In this document: positions 24,601 to 36,600 of the stretch, one piece after another
How positions within the stretch are numbered: position 1 is the stretch's first letter
How the letters are laid out: each line of letters begins with the position of its first letter
Assembly (NCBI GenBank): GCA_039621445.1
Contig: CP154955.1
Coordinates: 40,990,426 to 41,054,425, forward strand
DNA length: 64,000 bases
From: Euglena gracilis
Lineage: Eukaryota > Euglenida > Euglenophyceae > Euglenales
Direction of reading: 5' to 3'
The notes under the pieces: model-generated
Seen by the model: the letters and a program-made list of their open reading frames with translations, nothing else
Databases searched by the model: none
What the model was told of the DNA's origin: nothing
Position numbers and translations under genes: made by a program

Positions 24601-27600
24601 TATTTTCTTGAGATTTTTTTCGAAAAATCGATTTTTGCCCGATTTTTGGACCCTGGCAAAATGGTAGAGTTGGAAGGGGGGGAGGGCCAATCCTACCCAG
24701 TTTGGACTCGGGCCTGGGTATTTGCAATGCTAGTCTCGGCCTTCCATTACATGCAAGTCCCATAAGGAGTTCAGCACTATTCAAAACCTGGTTATAGGAT
24801 GGGGGGTTATAGGTGGGGGGATAGTGTTTGGGGTTGCTCTGAGACAGCCACCAAAACCGAAATTCTTTTTGTTCCGGTCACCAACCCTTGGCTGGTTGGA
24901 GGCTATTTTGGCGCTTCCAAATAAAATGGCGGCATACCCCCCCTGTCCACCGACTGGGTTCCTTCCTGCAACCCCGATCAACGCATGGTCAAATCCACCC
25001 GGGCGGCGAGGGTCCCGCACTGTGTCCGGGTGACTGACTCTCAGCCTGGTGCAAAATGCCGGGCCGAAAAGTTTTGCCCCCAAAACGGCAAAAAGTGCCA
25101 AACTGGCTCTTTTGGGCAAAAATTTGTCAGAAATGCCAAAAAAATTCGGTGCAAAGTGCCGGAAGGGAAAAATGACCTTTTGGGGGGGCAGGTATCCTCT
25201 GGGGTCGGTCCGGACCCCCTTGGCAGGTGGAGGGTGTTTCGGACCCCCCCCTGGTCCAGGGTGAGGGGGGGGAGGGGATGGGACACCCCACACCAAAACC
25301 CCATACACCCTCCTTATGTGATCCCTGCCCAAACCCATCCACCCTCTGTTTTTAAAAAAAACCCCGTACACCCCCCCCCCCCCCCGCTGTTCCACCCACC
25401 AACCCACCCACCCAAAATCCACCATTGGCCAAACCCCCTGAAAAAGTTTTTCCAGATTGGTCTTCGGTCGGGACGTGCTCCTTGGGGTCCAACGGCCAAC
25501 CACCCACCCCCTCTCAAAAACCACCCACTGGAGGGGGGGGGGTGTTCATGTTCTGGACTCATCCCCTTCCTCCTCCCCTGGCTTCCTCCAGCTCCAGGCA
25601 CACCTCATCAAAGTGTTGTAGATGCGGGTGCCATGGGGGTAGAAGAAGCTGCAGCCAGCACCAGGGAGGCTTGCTGAAACCCAACACTGCATGTTTCACT
25701 CCCTCCCATATGGATGAAGCCGGATGGAACAAAATGATCAAACAATGATGATGCCTCCATGCCTCCCATTTCTTCGACCCAAAACCTTGTTACGTTGGTG
25801 CAAACTGTGGTGGTCTGCCTGCTCTCGACCCAGGCCACCCCTGCTCGGGGGCGAACTCGTGGAACCACCACAGGCTCTGCTGTTTGCCGACGTTGCGGTG
25901 GTCCGACTTCGCCGCCTGCTCCATGAACTGCTTCCAGTCCTTCATCAAGTCCACCGTGGGGAAGGCAATTCCAACAGACCAGTTTCTGTTGGTTCCACTA
26001 TCACCGGCGAGTCATGGACCAAAATGCAACCTCAATCCCCCCCCATCAGTGCGCCCCCCCCCCCGGGAAATCTGCACCCAAAACGGCCCCAAAAAACCAT
26101 TTTTGACCATTCTTGAACCCGAATGCTTTCTGGGGTTGTCAGATGCTCATTTTTTTTCGAAACTGTTTTTTGCAGGTCATTTTTGGAGCAATTGTTGGAT
26201 TTTGGCCCGGCCCAGCCCAGCTCAGGTCCAGGGGTCCACCCCGGGGGGGGGGGGGGGCGAGCCAGCCCAAATTTCTAGCCCGAGCCCAGCAACCCCCTGG
26301 GGTCCTTGAAGAGGGTCGTTTTTTGAACATGAAAATTTTACATGGATTCTGCCATGTTTGGATCAAACAGAAGGGAAAATACCAAATTGCACAATTTTGA
26401 GACAAAAATTCCACCCACCCTGGGTTTTAATGGTGCTCAACATAGATACAATACATTTGCGGAATTCCAAAAAAAATCCAAAAATTTGCCAAATAATATC
26501 CCCCCCTGAGGGTGGACTTCGTCCGGCCAAATAACATTCCCGGGGGAATACTATTTGGGGGGCTATTTCAAAATCAGAAACATATTGCACATTGTCACAG
26601 TGCTATTTTGACCTTCAAATAATGGTGGGGACTTTGAGTCCTCACAAGGGACGTTCCAACAAAGAAGCAGCCTGGGTGCCATATACCCGCTGGAGGCTGG
26701 CGTTCTCAGCTTTGCCTTGGAAGTATGATGAGGAATTCTTGGTGACAGCCAGAGCCTTCACCCGACCGGTGTCCATGATGTGGGGGCCGCGACGAGGGCA
26801 GGGAGGGAGGGAGGAGGGAGGCCTGATGTCACCGTTTCCCTTGACTGCAAGGGTGAACCCGAAATGGGCCAAAATGGCTTTAAAAACAAATGGTCAAATA
26901 TGCAAAATGGCCAATTTTGGTCACCCTTCATCAATTTTCTAGATAAACCATATTTTTTCGGTGCAACGCCTGTCTTGAAAATTCTACTGACAAAAACGGA
27001 TTTCAGGCTGAGATTGCTCATGAATGCGCAAATACAAAAAAAATAATACAAATAATGAAAATATGTTTGTCCAAAAACAAACGCATTCAAATGAAAATGC
27101 ACAGATATCAAAACCCTGCAAACCAAAGGGGAATCCCAGTCCAACCTCCAAGCTTCCTTTCTTCGAGGAAGCTTTCTTCCCACCAGGAAATTGGTTTGAA
27201 ATTGTTTTGCAAAAGCATTGTTTGCACCAGGATGGCATATAACAAATGCAGTCACTCCCTTTCAAAGCCTTCAAAGGACAACTTTGCACTTTGCCCCTGG
27301 TGGAGGTAACCCAATTTCATTTCAGTGGGGGGGGGGGCGGTCCAGCTGGAGCTGGCGGGGAAAAAATGCTGGCTGCCTGGCTGGCTGGCTCCCTCCCCTC
27401 CAGCTGCCTCAAATACCAAAAAAAAGACACTTAATTGAACTGCAATCATGTTGACATCTGAGTCCCACCCTGTGCAGGGGTCAATCAAGTCGCCACAGCG
27501 GTACACTGTGCAAAACCCTCCCTCAGGGACCTGCGAAAGAACCATATTCGAAGGTTGCAACGCTTCCAACGAGCCATCATTGTTACCTTGCGTTTCACTG

Positions 27601-30600
27601 GATTAGAACTGGTGTTTTCCTTTGAAATAAACCAGTGCTGCACGAAATAATAGGTCTGCAATCAATGTACATATTTTTACAAGGAGAAATTTTTTACAGT
27701 GAGGAAATATCAGCAATAACTTCCATCCCCCCAGGGGGCTGGGTTGTTCGGTTAACCAACAATCGACGGGCAGTTAATGAATCGGTTAAATGCGGTGGAG
27801 ATGGAAAGGGTCTTTACCATTTCCTTTGCCCACAGTAGCAGATACACATCTCTTTTCTTGTCCCGAATGTGAACAGGAGGGAGGTGGGGTTGCGAGCAGT
27901 GCTTCAATTTGTTGGCCAAAAAAAAGCCCCTGGCGAAAGCGAACATTGGGGGGAAATTTGTCAGAACTGGCCTTTTGGCACAGATCCGCCATTGGTTCCA
28001 AAACTACCAACCCAGATTGGTTTCCTCGTTTCCAACCAACTTTGGGTGTGTTTTGATGAAACCTTGTCTAATATTAGGCATTCGGGCATTTTATGACCTT
28101 TTTTGATGCTATTTTATGAAATTATATTGGCATAGAGGTGACACAGAGGTAGAGGTGGAGGTGGAGGTGATTGACACAAATGAGGACTTTGACCTCCACC
28201 TCCACCTCTATGCACCACCTCTAGGCACCAGGCTGTTTTTTTTTACCAACCCCAGGGGGAGGGGGGGTCCAGAGTGCCTTGGGGTGCCTGCCCAGGCAGG
28301 CAACATCCCCCCCCCCCGGCCCGGGGGAGTCGGATTTCGGCCTGCGCCCAGGCACATTCCTTTGAAAATAGGCCATTTTTGGCGCCGGGGTCTGTTCTAG
28401 GGCACTTTTGGCCCATGTGCCCGACCCCCCCCCCCCGGGGGGGCAAGCACCTATGACAGATTCCAAATTTTAGCCCGCGGTCGGCTGCGGTCGGCTGCGG
28501 TCGGCCGCGGTCGGCAAAATAGTTGGCTGTAGGTGGGGGGCAGGCCAACAAAAAATGAGCATATATCACAATAAAAAAAATCACACAAGCCACTGTTGCC
28601 GACTTTTGGCCACTTTTCGCTGCATTTGGCCAGTTTTTGATGCTTTTGGACTGCTTTTGGCCACTGTTGCCGACTTTTGGTCGATTTTTGCTGCCTTTGC
28701 CCATTATTTCCTGCCTTTTGCTTTGTCTTGGTTACTTTTGTTGCTTTTGCCCACTTTTTGCTGTGTTTTGGCTGCTTTTGGACAGCTTTTGCTTTGCTTT
28801 GACCTCTTTTGACCACTTTTGGCCTCTTTAACCCACTTTTCTCTGCTTTTGGCCATTTTTACCCACTTCTGGCCACTTTCAGGCCACTTTAAACGTCTTT
28901 TTGTTGCTTTTGACATCAAGAGCAGTCAAACGTGACCTAAAAATGGCCTAAAAGTGGCAAAACATGGTTAAAATGGCCAAAAGTTCCAAAAGTAGGCAAA
29001 AATAACAAAAATGCCAAAAAATGGCCCAAAATGAGCCTGCTTTTGGCCGATTTGGGTCACTTTAGCAGCTTTTGTTCACTTTTGGCAACAAACTGGCGCA
29101 AAATGCTCAAAATGGTCAAATTGGACCAAAAAGAGACCAAAAATGGACAAAAATAACAAAAGAAAAGGTCGAAAGTGGCTTTCAGTGGTCAAAAAAATGG
29201 CCCTAAATGGCCCAAAATGGCCCAAGAGCAGGACAAAATGGCCCAGAATTACAAGAAGTGGGCAAAAAGTGCCAAAAACGGTCAAAATAGGTCAAAATGG
29301 GTGAATTATGGTGGCAAATGGGCCAAAGGGGGACAAAAGCGACCAAAAATGGCCAAAAGTGGCCAAAAGTGGCCAAAAGTGGCAATATGAGCCAGATGAG
29401 CCAGAAAAATCTCAACATCTGGGATAAAAATGAGCCTAATTCCTCATTCTCACTGAAAAATTGACATCAATTAGAAAAAAGTTGCGCGGTCGGCTGCGGT
29501 CGGCTGCGGTCGGCACCCCACCTATGACAGTCCTGAAACCCGCGGTCGGCTGCGGTCGGCTGCGGTCGGCATAGGTGCCTGCCCAGGGGGCAGGGCAGAA
29601 CGGGAAGGCCTGGTGGGGGGGTGGTCGACCAAAAAAAGAAGGTGAAAAAAACGAAGGTCAGAAAAAGTGGACAAAATTTTGGCACAATCAAATTTTACTG
29701 ACATTTTTTCTCTTGGAAATTTTTGGACTTTCAATGGCATTTTTCGCTTCAAAAACCTCTCAAAATCAACATTTTGAGAAAATGTCGAATTTTTGGAAGG
29801 TGTGAAAAATGGGGTCTTGGGTGGTTTTGGGGGGGACCCCTATATGGGTCCCAAAATGGGTAAAAAAACACCCGGCGCCGAAGGCGCCAGAATTTTTTTT
29901 TTTGGGTCCAAAAATTGGTGATCCCGGAAATACGAGGTGGTGGGGGGGTCGACCCCCCCCACCCACTACCCTGGCTGTTCGGCCGATTCCCGTTCTGCCC
30001 TGCCCGGGGGGGGGGTCGGATTGGGAGTGCCTTAGTGCCTGCCCAGGCAGCCCCCCCCCCGGGGTGGGGTCGGCACCCGACTAAAAACAGCCTGCTATGC
30101 AGCCTTGGAGATCAGTAAATCAGTTCACGAAGGGGCCCATTTAGCTTAATCAGTTAACCCAAATCAGTCAACTGTTAACCCCCAAAACAGCATGCCCATG
30201 AATATTCATCCCAAAGCACACCTTTTCCTTGAGAATGGTGGCTTTGTAGGGATTATAGCTGAACATTTCAACTGCATCCTCCTTGGAAACGAGGAGCCGC
30301 TGAAAGGGGGCCTTCTGGGCCACCAGTTCCTTGCAAGCCGCTTCGAGGGCCGGGTAATCCTCTTCGCTGATGGCTCGTCCATCAAAGGCAGGCCCCATGA
30401 GCCAGGCCAATGCTTTGGAGGTCCATCTCACCGGGACATTTTTGGGCAATTTGAAACCCCCAAAATGTACCCACTGACAGCCTTCAGGGACCTCGAACGT
30501 CCATTTATGGAGGGTTAAAACAGGCTGGTTCAATAATCCCCAAGGTCCACTGGGGGTTTGTGGATCTGTTTTACTGTCTGGGATTCTGGCGCTGTTATTG

Positions 30601-33600
30601 GGAAGAATTTCCAGCTGCAATTCATTTTTGCCATCGCCTCAAAAACACCTTAAGATGGAGTCTGTCTCGAATCTGCCTCGTAAAAGAATCCACCTCCCTC
30701 CAATGGAGGTCCAATGCTGAGGCGACACTGCAGGTAACGTTCCATACCGTAGCCAAGGATGTGGGAGGAGCTGTGCCAGAAAACATTGCTGGCCTCTGGC
30801 TCACTGAAATCCAACAGCTCCAATGTGCAATCCTGCAACAGAAGGCATAACTATTGAGACCTCCAAACGCGTGCCCCCCCCCCCCAAAACCTTCGGTCAG
30901 CCAATCAAGTTACACCAGAGGTTGGGGTTGCCCAGGGTAAAACGGAGTGGGGAGAGGGGTGGGGGTGGTTGCCCCCCCCTGTGCAAAAGATTTTCTGGCG
31001 CAAAGCGACCAAAAAGTTATTTTGAAAAAGGACAAAAAATCGCGTTGTCGCATTTTTTGTTCAAAAAAAAATCGGTCAAAATATACACCAAAATTTTCGG
31101 CTCATTGCGGGAAATTGATGATGTATTTTTTGGTGGTCGCTAAGCGACATTCGGCCTCCTCCCACGGGGGGGAGGGCTGCCGCCCCCCCCCCCCCCCCCA
31201 GGCCGTTTTTTTACCAACCAGGGGATTTCTTTAGGAACCCCCGGGGGGGGGGGGGGGGGTCCAGCCTCCGGCTGGCAAAAAGGCTGCTGGCTGGATTTGA
31301 GCTGCTGGCTGGACCCCCCCCCGGGGGGTGGGGGGGTCCGGGGCTGGAGGGGGCTGGGCTGGGCTGGGTCGACGAAAAACAAAATTTTCTAACACATTTT
31401 TGCCATTTTCGACATTTTGATGGGTGGAGCTAGGTCAAGGCTGGGGGGCCGTGATGGAGGAAGCTGCGATGAGGGGAAAAAATGAAGGGACAGGTGAGCT
31501 GGGTAGCACAATTGGCCGGCCGGCCTTCGGCTGGACCCAACTTTATTTCACTTGACCCCCGGGGGGGGGCTCCCAGCCCGAATTTGGGCTGCTGGCTGGA
31601 TTTGAGCTGCTGGCTGGCTGGACCCCCCCCCCGGGGGGTAGGGTACCCTCCGGCTTAAAAAATTCCCTGTTACCAACCCCGGAAGGGGGTCCGGAGTGCC
31701 TTGGGGGTGCCTGCCCAGGCAGGCACTACACCCCCCCAGGGGGGGTTGGATTTCGGCCGGTGCCCGGGCACATTCCTTTGAAACCGTGTATTGGGGCTCT
31801 GGCTTCACGCCCGAACCGGCGTTCTGGACGCCGGTTCGGCGCAGAAATTTCTGCGCCGAACCGGTGTCCAGAACGCCGGTTCGGGCGGGAAAACGGCGTC
31901 CTGGGGACCGAAAATGAAAAGTGCCAAAAAGTGTCCAAAATGGTTTGTAGACATGAGGCAATCATATCTGAGCACTTTTTGGGGGGTATTTGGCCAGAAA
32001 TTGGGGTATTTTGTGCAACAATATCCATTTGGCCAAATCTGGGGATTTTCTGAAATAGAACACCATGCAGCAGGGCTGAAATCTAAGGCCATCTAAAACC
32101 CTTGAGAAGGGTTATCGATCAAGGGGCAACATGGCAGGTGAACAGTGGATTTTGGAATTTGCGAAAAGGGTCCAAAAATCGTAATTCTGAAAAAACCCAA
32201 GGGGTCCAGCTAAAATTTCCTAACCATAATTCTGAAAAACCCAAGGGAGGGTCCAACCAATTTTGAAAACACCCAGGGGGGCCAAAATTCCACCCAGGGG
32301 GGCCAAAACTGTAATTAACATTTCCCAACAATTTTGAAAAATTCCCGGGGGGGTCCAGCCAAAATTTCCCAACCGTACTTCTGAAAAACCCTAGGGGGGG
32401 CTCCAGCCAATTTTTTTTTCAACCGTGTTTGTGAAGAAACCCAGCCAAAATCTCTGAACCAGAATTTTGAAAAAAGGGGGGATCAAATCCCAACCATAAT
32501 TCTGGGGAAAAAAACCAGCGGGGTCCAACCGAAAATTCGGCATTGCAAATCTGAAAAAATCTGGGGGGGGGTCCAGCCAAAATTTCCCAACCGTGATTCT
32601 GAAAAAACCTAGGGGTGGTCCAACCAAAAAAATTTTCCAAATCGTAATTTTGAAAAAAAACCTTTCGATTGATGGGTAACCTGGCATCAGACGGATGAAA
32701 ACTTCAATCGGCCGATCGACATGGCCATGAGCCCAAAGGATCCCAAAAATGCCCAAAAATGTTCAGGAACTGGGTATTTAGGGCGAAATTGGCCTTTATT
32801 CCTTGAACGCCGGTTCGGGCGTGAAGCCAGAGCCCCTAATCCACGGTGTCAACAACTGTGTCCAGAACGCCGGTTCGGGCGTGAAGCCGTGTTCCAGAAC
32901 GCCGGTTCGGGCTGCCGCCCGAACCGGCGTTCTGGAACACGGCTTCACGCCCGAACCGGCGTTCTGGACACAGTTTTCATATCAGAGTCTTTTTCCTTTG
33001 GGTTTGGACAAAAAGATGGCATTGAGAAAACATTGAGGTTGGAAAATCTCAACCCTGAATCTAGTCCTGGGGGTACGCCCCCCAATTACCATAAAGGGGG
33101 CTTTCTTGGGTACTTGTTCGCTGCACGACCTCCAGTCTATTATGGGGTTACCATGCTCCCCCCCCCATATAAGATCCCCCTAGCCGGCCAAAGGCCGGCC
33201 TTTTGGCCGGGACCGACCCCCCCCCCCATATAAGACCCCCCCTGGGATTTTGGCTCCCGAGGGGGGGTCTTATATGGGGGGGGCATGGTAATTGAAGGAG
33301 TAACCCCCCCCCAATATAAGAACCCCCTCGCTATAAGAAACCCCCAAATATAAGAAACCCTTTGGCCGATTTTCAGCCGACACCCAAATATAAGAACCTA
33401 GGCTGTTGGACGCTAATCCATGTATAAGAAACCCCTCATCCCTTGCGAATCTTTCTTTCACCGACATCATTCCCAGATTCGAAAAACTCTACCACTGTCT
33501 TCTGGACTGATGGAATGATCCGATTCAGCATAATCACGCTCCAGGGCCTCAGAAGCCATCAGACATGAAGAAAATCCTACACGCCGCGGTCACATGTACT

Positions 33601-36600
33601 AAATTAGATGAAAGAACCGACGGAAGAAAAAGTTCCATTTGCAAGAAACCCTTGGGGCCTGCCTTCGACACCCAAATATAAGAAAACCCCCAAATATAAG
33701 AAACCCTTTGGGCCGATCGGCTGACACCCAAATATAAGAAACGGGTTTCTTATATTTGGGGGGGGGGGTAGGGTTAGGTGCACATGGCCAAGTTGCGCAA
33801 CACGGCCATGCAGCGCAACATGGCGATGTGCGCACCTAACCCTACTCCTTCAATACCCCTAAAAATTCCGACTTAAAAAATTTCGGTGGAGGTCGTGCAG
33901 CGAACAAGTGCCCTTTCTAAACTTTTTTTGGCCTTACAAATTTGACTTCAAAAAAATCAATGGAGGCCAAGAAGCAAACCAGCACGAAGCAGCCAGCTGG
34001 GGGGGGGGGAGGCCCGGCGTTCTGGAACACGGCTTCACGCCCGAACCTGCGTTCTGGACACAGTTGTTGAAACCGTGGATTAGGGGCTCTGGCTTCACGC
34101 CCGAGCCGGCGTTCAAGGAATCCCGGCCAATTTCGCCCTAAATACCCATTTTTCTATACACAAATTGTGGCCGAGCCCGGATTTCAGCCTGAAAACGTGC
34201 CTGAGCACAGATGACTTAATCAAAAACGTGTAATTGCCACAGATGCCCTCATTGAAAACGTGTCACCCCCCCGCCTTTTTCCGCAGCCTTCCCACTATGG
34301 CTAAACGCACGGCTAACTTTGTGAATGGTCTTTTGCGGCTCCGTGCGGATTTCCGGTGGTCGGCATCGTGGTGGTCGGGCCGACCATGGTCGGCCCGACC
34401 TGTGGTGGTGGTCGACCGACCTGTGGTGGTCGGGCCGGCCAGGTCGGGCCGACCACCATTTTTTTGCACTACCCCCCCCTTTTTTGCATTTTTAAGCCCC
34501 CCCCCCCTGGTCGGTGGCTGGTCGGTGGGCATAAAAATGGTCTGTGAAGGCCCCAAATCACCCGGAAATGCACTTATGGCCAGTTCTCCCCCCGCCCAGG
34601 ACCATGTCCTGGGGGGACGGCCTGGGGGGGTCCTGGGGGGACCTGGGGGGGTCCTGGGGGGGTCCTTCGGGGGGTCCTGGGGGGGTCCTGGGGGGGGTGC
34701 TGGGGGAGTCCTTGGTGGGTCCCGCAATTTATTTGGCAGAAATTTTGCAGCACAAGTTCAGGTTATTATAAAGTGGGTACCGCCCGGTGGGTCCTGGGGG
34801 GGTCCTAGGGGGGAAACTGGCCATGACCCTCACGAGAGGCAGAAAACTCCCCCCTCCACCCCATCCATAGTTTTCTTTCAGGGGGGGTTTAAAAGTCGGC
34901 AGTGGACTCAGTAGCACAGAGTGGGTAGTTCGCCGACTAGTCGGCCAACTGGCTCCCCCCCCCCCTGTCTCGCCGACTAGCTGCCGACTAGGCCAACCGA
35001 CCAATTGGCGTTGTCGGTCGGCCAACCTATTGGCTAGTCAGCCGACTAGTCGGCCGACTAGCCAGCCCCCCCTTCCAGCCTGCCACCAAACAGTCGAAGG
35101 GTCGATCGACCAGCTGAAGGGTCGGTGACTGATGCGTGAAAAAGTGGTGCCTGCAGGGGACCAGCTACCCCAAAGAGGCGCCCAACTAGGGTTAATACAC
35201 ATTGGGGGACCCTCGCTCGGCGCCTTCGGCGCCTCGCTCGGGTCCCCCAATGTTTTTAACCCTAGTTGGGCGGCTCTTTGGGTTCGCTGGGTCCCCTGCA
35301 GACACCAATTTAACGACGTTGAGGGGATGGGATGGGACAGTTAGGGATGGAAACTTGACCCTAACCCTACTCCTTTAAATAACGTCATCAACTTTTCAAG
35401 TTCTGAATTGCAGCGGCCTTCGGCCGCTGCGCGGGCATCGGCCTTCGGCCGATGCACGGCCTTCGGCCAGGCGGCCTTCGGGGCGCATGGCGGTTGACTG
35501 GCGGGGGTCTTACGCTTAAATAAACACCCCCCAGATGGAAATCTTTGGTCGGTGGGGGGTCGGTGGACCCTTGATGGGGGCCCGGAGGGGAAAAAAAACA
35601 ATGATGAAACAGGGATTACATGAAAATCCTTTAGAAATGCAAGCATTCTGCATCACGAGAGGCAGGAAACTCCTCCCTCCACCCCCATCCGAACGTCAAA
35701 TAACAAAATCCCTTCTGAGTTGGCAACATACTCGGGGGATAAGTTGTTTTTGTGGCTCACTTTTTCATAGGCGGGGGGGGGGGGCTCCGCCCCCGCCCCC
35801 CCCCCGCACCCCCCCCAAATAACAAAATCCCCTCTATGTTGGCAACATACTTGGAGGGCTAAATCCTTTTTGTGCAAAATTTTGCAATTATATTGAAAAT
35901 CCGATGGGGAGAGGTGTTCTTTTGCCAAAAGTGGCCCAAAATGGGCATTTCCCCTCCAAGTTTTTGCATATTCACCCCCGATTGGTGGGTTCTGGAGCCA
36001 TTTAAGTGGGTTTTGACTGGTTTTGGGGTGATTTGGACAAAAAAAATTTCAGGGGGGGCTTAAATTTCCAGAAAGGGGGGGGTAGTGCAAAAAAATGGTG
36101 GTCGGGCCGACCTGGTCTGCCCGACCACCACAGGTCGAACATGGTCGGCCCGACCATTGGTCGGGCCGACCATGGTCGGGCCGACCATGGTCGGGCCGAC
36201 CACCTGGTCGGGCCGACCAGGTCGGGCCGACCACCACAGCGACCACCACCGGAAATCCGCTCGGCCGTCTTTTGCCACCTCCCCCTAGGACGGAACTGTT
36301 CCTGGCTGCTCTCGCGGTATACCAGCAAGATGCCAAGAAGCCGAAGGTTGACACCCTTCATGGCACCTTGCTGGCACAGGGCAACACAAAGAAAAAGTCC
36401 GGCTCCGTAGGTGCAGAGCTTGCTGCTGTTGCCAACTGTTTGGAGTTCGCCAAACTGTGTCAACATCGGCAAGCCTTTTATCCTGAGCTGGGTGCTTTCT
36501 TTGTTGCCTGGACGGGATGGGAGTTGGGACCCAGCCTGTTGTTCGATGAGGCGAGCGTCATTGAACAATGTGTGGCTCAACGTGAGCAGCAGTCGGGAAC

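Larger units (their letters stand above)
22247..25603 (-). other. TARS intron 8, conventional (GTGTGC...CCTGCAG)
   Basis: 3357 bases. Holds a TA-flanked inverted-repeat element (22684-22971), a three-copy degenerate tandem repeat of about 200 bases (23400-23960), a hAT-like element (24062-24547), and C/G-run sequence at 24550-25550. Confidence 0.75.
27531..30221 (-). other. TARS intron 4, conventional (GTGTGC...TTTCGCAG)
   Basis: 2691 bases. Contains a GGCAGAACGGGAA-ended element (29591-30002), the 1.1-kb element 28444-29581 rich in GGCCAAAAGT and GGTCGGCTGC repeats, and a hairpin at 28138-28225 (GGTAGAGGTGGAGG against CCTCCACCTCTA). 27531-28130 shows nothing recognisable. Confidence 0.75.
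33100..33915. repeat. Palindromic unit with asymmetric arms
   Basis: Left arm TTCGCTGCACGACCTCC...GGGGTTA...ATTGAAGGAGTA...GGGTTAGGTGC; right arm is the complement, without the two insertions (33151-33288, 33303-33768) that interrupt the left arm. The centre is near 33807. Confidence 0.85.

Noticed and set aside
34263-34914. Proline/glycine-rich frames of 150-226 codons on both strands
   Set aside because: They translate GGTCCTGGGGGG and GGTCGGGCCGACC repeats inside element C1.
36095-36240. Regularly repeated palindromes as a CRISPR array
   Set aside because: Units are contiguous or irregularly spaced, with no unique spacers of constant length, and the context is a eukaryotic transposon end.
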